Positions 5,042 through 9,086 of a DNA stretch of 9,086 nucleotides are shown piece after piece. Below the pieces are notes generated by a model. That model worked only from the letters and a program-made list of their open reading frames with translations, was not told the DNA's origin and did no database searches. Origin of the DNA: JAHIEZ01 sp964598275. Lineage in GTDB: Bacteria > Patescibacteriota > Microgenomatia > UBA12405. Numbering within the stretch: the first letter of the stretch is position 1; each line of letters begins with the position of its first letter. The stretch spans positions 1 through 9,086 of the forward strand of contig CAZRAZ010000027.1 in the NCBI GenBank assembly GCA_964598275.1, in the 5' to 3' direction. The position numbers were made by a program, and so were the translations under genes.

Positions 5042-5766
5042 TCTAAAACTTTTGAAATTTTACTTATTCTTAATTTCAACAACCCCACCGTCTCTTCCTT
5101 CAATTTCTCCTTCACCCAATCCTTTCTACTCGGTGTCAGCAACCCGCCCAAACCCTTTAATATATCCTTGTTATCAAAATCTTCCAACTGTTTGACACAC
5201 TTTTTTAGCAATTGATCAAATTTCATTCCCGATCTTTCCTCTACTATCTTTTTATTTATCGGCAATCGCCTTGTCAAGAAAAACCACACGTCATAAATGT
5301 CTCTGCTGGTCTTCCCCATCCGTTCATACATCGCCATCAGCTTGTGGGCAAACAAATCCTCCTTCACCATCACCAGCATCGACACCCCCAAATAATTTTT
5401 TAACTCATATTTCGACCCAAACTGGCGTCTATTTATTTCCACCTTTACTTTTTGCTGTGCCACGTTTGACGTGTGCTGTCCCGTTTCATACGACACCAAA
5501 AAAAACAAATTAAACCTCTTTTTATAAGCCTCCTTTAAACTGCCATACTTTTTAACAATCTCTTTCACTTTCTCAAAAACTTCATCTTCTTTACTCTCGT
5601 CCAACAAATCCAAGTCGACGTCTACCGAAAACCGATCTAAGCCATAAAACATCAAAGTCGCCGTGCCACCCTTAAAACCCAAAAACGGCGCCATACTGCT
5701 ATCGCCATAAATATCTTTCAATATTTGAAACAAAACAGTTTTATGAATAGATATATCTAAAGTCAT
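5038..5766 (-). CDS. abiEii: AbiEii-type nucleotidyltransferase toxin
   Basis: This 242-residue protein of the AbiEii (type IV TA toxin, DUF1814-like) nucleotidyltransferase family shows the family motifs. KGGT is at 32-35. RFSVDVDLDL (45-54) carries the catalytic D-x-D (D49, D51). VKVEIN (107-112) holds a candidate third acidic residue (E110). FAHKLMAMYER (139-149) and SRDIYDVW (154-161) match the conserved K-L and R-D-x-Y-D blocks. AbiEii toxins act as nucleotidyltransferases; related enzymes modify tRNA, but the target here is unknown. The ATG overlaps the abiEi TGA in ATGA, so translation is probably coupled and the antitoxin comes first, as in known AbiE operons. The stop overlaps the LamG remnant on the other strand. 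No motif residue appears missing. Confidence 0.87.
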   Translation of the reverse strand: MTLDISIHKTVLFQILKDIYGDSSMAPFLGFKGGTATLMFYGLDRFSVDVDLDLLDESKEDEVFEKVKEIVKKYGSLKEAYKKRFNLFFLVSYETGQHTSNVAQQKVKVEINRRQFGSKYELKNYLGVSMLVMVKEDLFAHKLMAMYERMGKTSRDIYDVWFFLTRRLPINKKIVEERSGMKFDQLLKKCVKQLEDFDNKDILKGLGGLLTPSRKDWVKEKLKEETVGLLKLRISKISKVLD

Positions 5767-6332
5767 TTTAATTTTCTTAAATCAGAAACCGTTTTAGCTA
5801 ATCTCTTATTTTTATAAATCGGTAAAATCTCAAACACTGTCTCCCAATTTATCCCTCTAAAATTGTCGATTTGATAATCACCAAAATAAAGCGTATCCAA
5901 AAGCGCCCTTTCAGCCGTAGCCACAGAAGTATTATTTGTATGTTTTACTCCCATCGAATTTACCAATACCGAATCTTTAATTTTTCTAAATATATATTTT
6001 TGCCCATCAACCTCTATCTCCCGGGTTAGATAGGACGCTACTGTCATCCTTTCTTGATATTGAAAAATTAACCCTTCTTTTGCCAAAACCGTCTCAAAGC
6101 TAACATATGCCGGAGTAAAAATCTCGACTGCCAACTCCGATTTATCATAGTTTGTCTCTTTAGCATACAATCCCCGCCGAATTCTATAAAGATCTCCTTT
6201 TTTTACATAATAATTTAATCTCACCCGAGTCGCCTTTATATTCTCCTCCCGCCACAATATAACAATATCCGTTACCGAAAACACAGTTTTTTCAGATCTT
6301 AAAATTGTTGTTAAATAATCTCCCTTGTCCAT
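5763..6332 (-). CDS. abiEi: AbiEi-type antitoxin/transcriptional regulator
   Basis: This 189-residue protein has an N-terminal winged helix-turn-helix (about residues 4-55), ending in the family signature LYRIRRGLYAK (48-58). The AbiEi body follows with AYVSFETVLAKEGLI, where the YVSFETVL block is typical, and a C-terminal part with TSVATAERALLDTLYFGDY. In characterised AbiE systems this protein both neutralises AbiEii without direct complex formation (type IV) and represses its own operon by binding inverted repeats. A matching inverted repeat lies upstream here (6352-6374). It overlaps abiEii by 4 nt (ATGA). The ATG at 6332 is the start that yields the complete HTH. No Shine-Dalgarno sequence is seen. 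Confidence 0.85.
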   Translation of the reverse strand: MDKGDYLTTILRSEKTVFSVTDIVILWREENIKATRVRLNYYVKKGDLYRIRRGLYAKETNYDKSELAVEIFTPAYVSFETVLAKEGLIFQYQERMTVASYLTREIEVDGQKYIFRKIKDSVLVNSMGVKHTNNTSVATAERALLDTLYFGDYQIDNFRGINWETVFEILPIYKNKRLAKTVSDLRKLK

Positions 6333-6351
6333 ATTTAAACCGAATATTAGC

Positions 6352-6374
6352 TTTAAACTAACTTACAGTTTAAA
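6352..6374. promoter_or_regulatory. Inverted-repeat operator of the abiE operon
   Basis: TTTAAACT (6352-6359) and AGTTTAAA (6367-6374) form a perfect 8-bp inverted repeat with a 7-bp spacer. It spans the expected transcription start and touches the -10 box. A further half-site-like GGTTTAAA lies next to the start codon (complement of 6334-6341). It is a likely AbiEi binding site, by analogy with autoregulated AbiE operons. Confidence 0.65.
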
Positions 6375-6401
6375 TATACCCAATTTATTCCACCCTGTCA
6401 A
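6373..6401 (-). promoter_or_regulatory. Sigma70-type promoter of abiEi-abiEii
   Basis: On the minus strand, TTGACA (6396-6401) and TATATT (6373-6378) are 17 nt apart, a near-consensus promoter. The leader would be about 34 nt and contains the operator, unlike the leaderless layout elsewhere. A weaker, closer -10 (TAATAT) 11 nt before the ATG could also be used. Confidence 0.72.
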
Positions 6402-6442
6402 CCCTCTCTTCCCCTACCCCAACCTTACTTCCAATTTCATCT

Positions 6443-7588
6443 TTATTTTTTACCCGTCAAAAAATCCAAATAATTATCTTTATTTACTGTTTGGAATCCG
6501 GCATTTTTGTAAGAAGTTATCCACGATTTTGATGGTTTTGATATTTTAGTTCCATATTTAAATTCATAACCGGTCAAATTTCCCGACTCTTCCTCAATCA
6601 AATCAATTTCCGAGCCACTCGTCAATCTCCAAAAATAGTGACTAAACTGCCGACGGGAATAGGCAAGAAACTTCATTCTTTCCAGAATTAAAAAATTCTC
6701 CCATAACGAACCAACATCGTTCCGGTTATTAAGAAAATTAAAGTTTCCGATAACTGCATTCCTCACTCCTAAATCGTAAAAATAAATTTTATCCATTTTG
6801 GAGACTTCTTTTCTTAAATTACGGCTAAAACCACCTAGTCTAAATACCACGTATGATTTTTCTAAAAGATCAATATATTTATCCACTGTCACTCTCCCTA
6901 ACTCTAAAACTCCAGCCAACTCTGTTATTGACACCTGTGATCCTACTTGAAACGCCAACAACTTTAATAAATCCCTTATTTTTCTCGAATTTTTAATTCC
7001 GTCAAAATCCAATAAATCCTTGTAAAGATAATTATCCAATAAATTTAGTAAATATTCTATTTTAGCCTCCATCCCTTTCAGGGAAAAAATTTCCGGGTAT
7101 GAACCAAACACTAACCTCTCTTCTAAGCTTTCTTTCAATTCAAAAGGGGTTAATATCTTGCCCATCTCTTCTTGAGAAATGGGATACAATTTATAGGTAT
7201 AGACTCGGCCGGTTAAAGGTTCACTTACCTTACTCGACAAATCAATCGACGAAGAACCTGTTGCTAAAACCTTAAGTTCGGGAAATTCGTCTAAAATAAT
7301 TTTCAAACTCAAACCAATTTCCGGAATTCTTTGGGCCTCATCTACAAACAAGGCTTCGTATCCCGCCAACATCATTTTCAACTTCGGTAATTCCCTACTT
7401 ACTATCACCTCCCACCAATCTCCTCGCCGATCGCCATTTAACACCAACGTTTCCCAATTTTTTTTTGCCAAGATATCATTTACTAAAGTCGTTTTACCCG
7501 CTTGCCTCGGACCATAGATAACTATCCCTTTTTTACTTTCATCAAAATGCTTCAAAATATTATCTTCAATACACCTTTTTATTTTCAT
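6443..7588 (-). CDS. AAA_14/DUF4143 P-loop ATPase 3
   Basis: This 381-residue protein is clearly similar along its length to ATPase 1. It has Walker A GPRQAGKT (26-33), Walker B LFVDEAQRI (D83, E84), GSSS (111-114), EPLTGR (123-128), and the DUF4143 region with the ITELAGVLELGRVTVDKYIDLL wing. Shared blocks include LWENFLILERMK. The C-terminus SEID (E327, D329) and EFK (E342, K344) keeps the nuclease-like signature at the same positions as ATPase 1, and both end NK(E/D)NYLDF. It lies 110 nt upstream of abiEi on the same strand. Because abiEi has its own strong promoter, the two are probably separate units rather than one operon. No boundary repeat separates them, so they may have arrived together. 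ATP binding is confident; biological role unknown. Confidence 0.88.
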   Translation of the reverse strand: MKIKRCIEDNILKHFDESKKGIVIYGPRQAGKTTLVNDILAKKNWETLVLNGDRRGDWWEVIVSRELPKLKMMLAGYEALFVDEAQRIPEIGLSLKIILDEFPELKVLATGSSSIDLSSKVSEPLTGRVYTYKLYPISQEEMGKILTPFELKESLEERLVFGSYPEIFSLKGMEAKIEYLLNLLDNYLYKDLLDFDGIKNSRKIRDLLKLLAFQVGSQVSITELAGVLELGRVTVDKYIDLLEKSYVVFRLGGFSRNLRKEVSKMDKIYFYDLGVRNAVIGNFNFLNNRNDVGSLWENFLILERMKFLAYSRRQFSHYFWRLTSGSEIDLIEEESGNLTGYEFKYGTKISKPSKSWITSYKNAGFQTVNKDNYLDFLTGKK

Positions 7589-7596
7589 ATAATCCC

Positions 7597-7625
7597 AATA
7601 TACTCCATTTCCGTCAGTCTGTCAA
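7597..7625 (-). promoter_or_regulatory. Sigma70-type promoter of ATPase 3
   Basis: On the minus strand, TTGACA (7620-7625) and TATATT (7597-7602) are 17 nt apart. The hexamer ends 8 nt before the ATG, so the leader would be about 2 nt. Confidence 0.75.
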
Positions 7626-7691
7626 CCATAATACGGCTTCTTCCGTTCGTCGACAATCCAAATCCCGCATTTACAAAACCAAACACCACCT

Positions 7692-7711
7692 GGGTTTCAT
7701 AAATGAAACCC
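7692..7711. repeat. GGGTTT-N8-AAACCC palindrome, copy 4
   Basis: This is a 20-bp palindrome with inner octamer CATAAATG, almost the same as copy 1. The 25 bp or so to its left (CCCGCATTTACAAAACC and on) also resemble those left of copy 1 (CCCGCATTCGTCAAACC), so a longer unit is shared. It lies 9 nt downstream of the higA3 stop and could help end that transcript, though no T-run follows. Confidence 0.72.
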
Positions 7712-7720
7712 CGCCTGCTT

Positions 7721-7996
7721 TTACCCCAGCCTTACTTCCAGCTTCGTCCCCAAAGCGTCAGCCAACCGTTTCAAAAAATTCAAACTCGGATTTCTCCTTC
7801 CTCCTATCTCAAATCTGGACAATGCCGATTGCGTCGTTCCCATTCTCACCGCCAACTGCTTCTGTGTTATTTTTTTCTTGTTTCTTAATCTAATAATATC
7901 GCTAATAATCTGATATTCCACCTCCAAATCATCGTAGGCCTTTTTCACCTCCGGATCAGCTAATATTTTCTTTTTTATGCTTTCCCAATTATCCAT
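7721..7996 (-). CDS. higA: HigA-type antitoxin, XRE-family HTH, pair 3
   Basis: Counted from the ATG at 7996, the protein has 91 residues: a helical start (MDNWESIKKKILADPEVKKA), then an XRE HTH over about residues 30-88 with core KITQKQLAVRMGTTQSALSR (42-61) and the conserved NPSLNFLKRLADALGTKL. An in-frame TTG at 8014 would add six residues (MCYIID), but the ATG is preferred. It sits 6 nt after a -10 box, matches the length of the other two antitoxins, and leaves the operator outside the gene. It should neutralise the upstream HigB and autoregulate through the 20-bp site. Its HTH is closer to pair 1 than to pair 2. Confidence 0.9.
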   Translation of the reverse strand: MDNWESIKKKILADPEVKKAYDDLEVEYQIISDIIRLRNKKKITQKQLAVRMGTTQSALSRFEIGGRRNPSLNFLKRLADALGTKLEVRLG

Positions 7997-8002
7997 ATCG
8001 AT

Positions 8003-8023
8003 AATATAGCACAAACGCTATAT
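8003..8023 (-). promoter_or_regulatory. higBA3 operator with overlapping higA3 -10 box
   Basis: ATATAGC (8004-8010) and GCTATAT (8017-8023) form a perfect 7-bp inverted repeat with a 6-bp spacer, the same geometry as pairs 1 and 2. On the minus strand TG-C-TATATT (hexamer 8003-8008) overlaps the arm nearest higA3, 6 nt before its ATG. The higB3 stop codon (8018-8020) lies inside the other arm. Confidence 0.7.
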
Positions 8024-8332
8024 AGAAGTCAACCTCCTCGTCGCTGTCAATAACTCCTTTTTTGGTATTTTTCGACCCTTCTTAATAAACCAATGCGCCA
8101 CATATATCTGTTTTCCCTTTATGGAATACAAAATTCTCACTTTCTGTTTACCGCTGGTTCTCAACTCCCACAAATCGTTATTAATTCTTTTTGCAAACGG
8201 CATTCTCAAATCCAATCCATGTTCTTTTAAAAAAGACATATCTCTTGCCACACGGGTCAAAACATCTTTCTCTAACCTATCTATAAATTTGTCAAAATCA
8301 TCCCGCTTTAATATATACAGGTCATATTCCAC
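8018..8332 (-). CDS. higB: HigB/RelE-type toxin (phage Gp49-like family), pair 3
   Basis: This 104-residue protein of the Gp49-like HigB family shows RMPFAKRI (43-50), DLWELRTSGKQKVRILYS (53-70), AHWFIKKGRKIPKKEL (79-94) and a C-terminal ATRRLTSI. These match the RelE-fold landmarks of ribosome-dependent mRNA interferases. The N-terminus is shorter than in pairs 1 and 2. The start is GTG at 8332: the nearby ATG triplets are out of frame and the upstream frame is closed by TGA two codons earlier. The GTG lies 5 nt after an extended -10 box, fitting leaderless initiation. The antitoxin gene follows after 21 nt. The C-terminus (A-x-x-R-R-L-T-x-I) is nearly the same as that of HigB 1 (AESRRLTLI), suggesting these two are the closer relatives. 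Confidence 0.87.
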   Translation of the reverse strand: MEYDLYILKRDDFDKFIDRLEKDVLTRVARDMSFLKEHGLDLRMPFAKRINNDLWELRTSGKQKVRILYSIKGKQIYVAHWFIKKGRKIPKKELLTATRRLTSI

Positions 8333-8337
8333 ACTTC

Positions 8338-8367
8338 ATTATGTCACATTTATTATTAAGCCGACAA
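8338..8367 (-). promoter_or_regulatory. Promoter of higB3
   Basis: On the minus strand, TTGTCG (8362-8367) and CATAAT (8338-8343) are 18 nt apart, with TGA forming an extended -10. The GTG start codon is 5 nt after the hexamer. Confidence 0.55.
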
Positions 8368-8429
8368 ATCTATCCTTGTATGGGCGGAGCAACTGTTCCA
8401 CAACGGAGGGACTAAGGAGTTTAATTTTA

Positions 8430-8460
8430 AAAGGGGGGAAACCTGCCTGCCGGTTTACCC
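8430..8460 (-). terminator. Possible intrinsic terminator of the Ig-like protein gene
   Basis: Read on the minus strand, GGG-T-AAACC pairs with GGTTT-CCC around an 8-nt loop (GGCAGGCA), with one bulged base. CCC and TTTTAAAATT follow. It sits between the Ig-like gene (stop at 8507) and higB3, where it would insulate the toxin from read-through. The short T-run makes this moderate. The rest of the 174-bp gap holds only the higB3 promoter. Confidence 0.42.
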
Positions 8461-8506
8461 GCCAGTGGAGGACAGACAGATTGGGTTAATTAGAAATTTT
8501 CTGTTT

Positions 8507-8929
8507 TCAATCTCTAAACGTCACCATTACCGTTTGCGGTATCTCCACTCCCTCCACCGTTGCTCCCAACTCAAATTGTCCCTCTTTGCCCGATACCATC
8601 TCAAAAGCCACCCTGCCATTACCGTCACTTACTCCGCTATTCTCCACTATTCCATCCATCCCCGACAACACCACTGCTTTCCCCGGCACTGCCCGTCCTG
8701 CATCATCCATCAAAAACACATTTACTTTGCATTTATCCTCCCCGTCAGCCTTAGCCAACAATCTCTCTCCCAGTACATAAGAATCAGATAAGGATACTTT
8801 TGTTCCCACTCCCGCCTGCGACACCGTCACCAATACACTTGGTACCACCCTGGCAGCCAAAAAATACAATCCTCCCACCGCTATTACTCCAATTCCCAAA
8901 CCCATCAACAAACTTCTCTGCATTTTCAT
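8507..8929 (-). CDS. Membrane-anchored protein with bacterial Ig-like (Big_1-type) domain
   Basis: This 140-residue protein has a hydrophobic segment at about residues 7-28 (LLMGLGIGVIAVGGLYFLAA) acting as a signal anchor after a short basic start (MKMQR), so the rest should be extracytoplasmic. Residues 68-138 look like an invasin-type bacterial Ig-like domain: KVNVFLMDDAGRAVPGKAVV, then SGVSDGNGRVAFEMVS, GKEGQFELGATVEG and TVMVTF, which are the usual beta-strands with D-x-x-G and the T/S-D-x-N-G turn. There is one cysteine (C67). It is not obviously linked to the TA or ATPase modules and may be the start of the conserved chromosomal flank. The ATG at 8929 is chosen because it follows the promoter by 9 nt; a second ATG two codons later is possible. 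Specific function unknown. Confidence 0.75.
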   Translation of the reverse strand: MKMQRSLLMGLGIGVIAVGGLYFLAARVVPSVLVTVSQAGVGTKVSLSDSYVLGERLLAKADGEDKCKVNVFLMDDAGRAVPGKAVVLSGMDGIVENSGVSDGNGRVAFEMVSGKEGQFELGATVEGVEIPQTVMVTFRD

Positions 8930-8938
8930 TTCATCTTA

Positions 8939-8967
8939 AATATACAAATAAACGCATTTAAAGTCAA
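8939..8967 (-). promoter_or_regulatory. Sigma70-type promoter of the Ig-like protein gene
   Basis: On the minus strand, TTGACT (8962-8967) and TATATT (8939-8944) are 17 nt apart. The ATG follows the hexamer by 9 nt, so the leader would be about 3 nt. The remaining 8968-9086 shows no gene I can support. Confidence 0.65.
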
Positions 8968-9086
8968 ATATAACCCAAAATATCAATCACCCTTCCCGTC
9001 TGCCAAGCGATTTTTTTAGACAACATCTACTCATCTTTCCACCATTTTCTTCATTCTACCTTGCTCCAAAATCATTTTCTTCATCC

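Noticed and set aside
8368..8430. tRNA or small RNA in the gap between higB3 and the Ig-like gene
   Set aside because: No cloverleaf, T-arm sequence or other recognisable RNA motif was found. Only the higB3 promoter and a possible terminator are supported nearby.
8121..8791. Plus-strand ORFs over higB3 and the Ig-like protein gene
   Set aside because: They are antisense shadows of well-supported minus-strand genes, with no promoter and no family motifs.
9031..9086. Possible C-terminal end of a minus-strand gene entering from the right edge (MKKMILEQGRMKKMVER then TGA), and a 20-codon ORF just after it
   Set aside because: Only 18 codons are visible, another frame is open almost as far, and the segment contains a short direct repeat (ATTTTCTTCAT). 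Too little to call; sequence beyond 9086 is needed.

Overview
This 9.1-kb window looks like an accessory region of a small-genome bacterium, most likely a Patescibacteria/CPR member (a Microgenomates-like lineage is my best guess). The grounds are modest GC, the mix of HigBA, AbiE and AAA_14/DUF4143 genes beside a LamG-domain gene, and almost no Shine-Dalgarno sequences. TGA is used as an ordinary stop (abiEi and the last gene), which argues against the UGA-glycine lineages. No rRNA, tRNA, CRISPR, transposase or recombinase gene was seen.

Layout. 1-294 is the C-terminal end of a LamG/concanavalin-A-like gene (+). Self-contained modules follow: higBA pair 1 (384-1027, +), higBA pair 2 (1395-2052, +), AAA_14/DUF4143 ATPase 1 (2256-3392, -), ATPase 2 (3689-4930, -), an abiEi-abiEii type IV toxin-antitoxin operon (5038-6332, -), ATPase 3 (6443-7588, -), higBA pair 3 (7721-8332, -), and a small membrane-anchored Ig-like protein (8507-8929, -).

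The unusual feature is what separates the first modules. At each boundary (295-349, 1028-1180, 2112-2254, 3452-3690, 4979-5041) there is another copy of the extreme 3' end of the LamG gene. Several still encode (Q)(V/I/F)KTLYNNxxVSFN-stop. Most are followed by two overlapping dyads, one with 11-bp arms and a 6-bp centre and one of 36 bp. The pattern looks like repeated insertion, or recombination, at the 3' end of a surface-protein gene, each event leaving a copy of that end behind. A second repeat family has the form GGGTTT-N8-AAACCC, with inner bases that differ but stay complementary.

Regulation. All three higBA pairs carry a 20-bp operator (ATATAnC-N6-GnTATAT) between toxin and antitoxin. 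Its variable base is A, T or G, each with a matching complement in the other arm. An antitoxin -10 box overlaps the distal arm. Most promoters place the -10 hexamer only 5-12 nt before the start codon, which predicts leaderless or near-leaderless mRNAs. The abiE operon has a consensus promoter followed by an 8-bp inverted repeat, a likely AbiEi autoregulatory site.

Together the genes form an array of potentially self-maintaining or defensive modules (three type II TA, one type IV TA, three P-loop ATPases with a nuclease-like C-terminal signature). A defence role for the ATPases is inference, not shown by the sequence.
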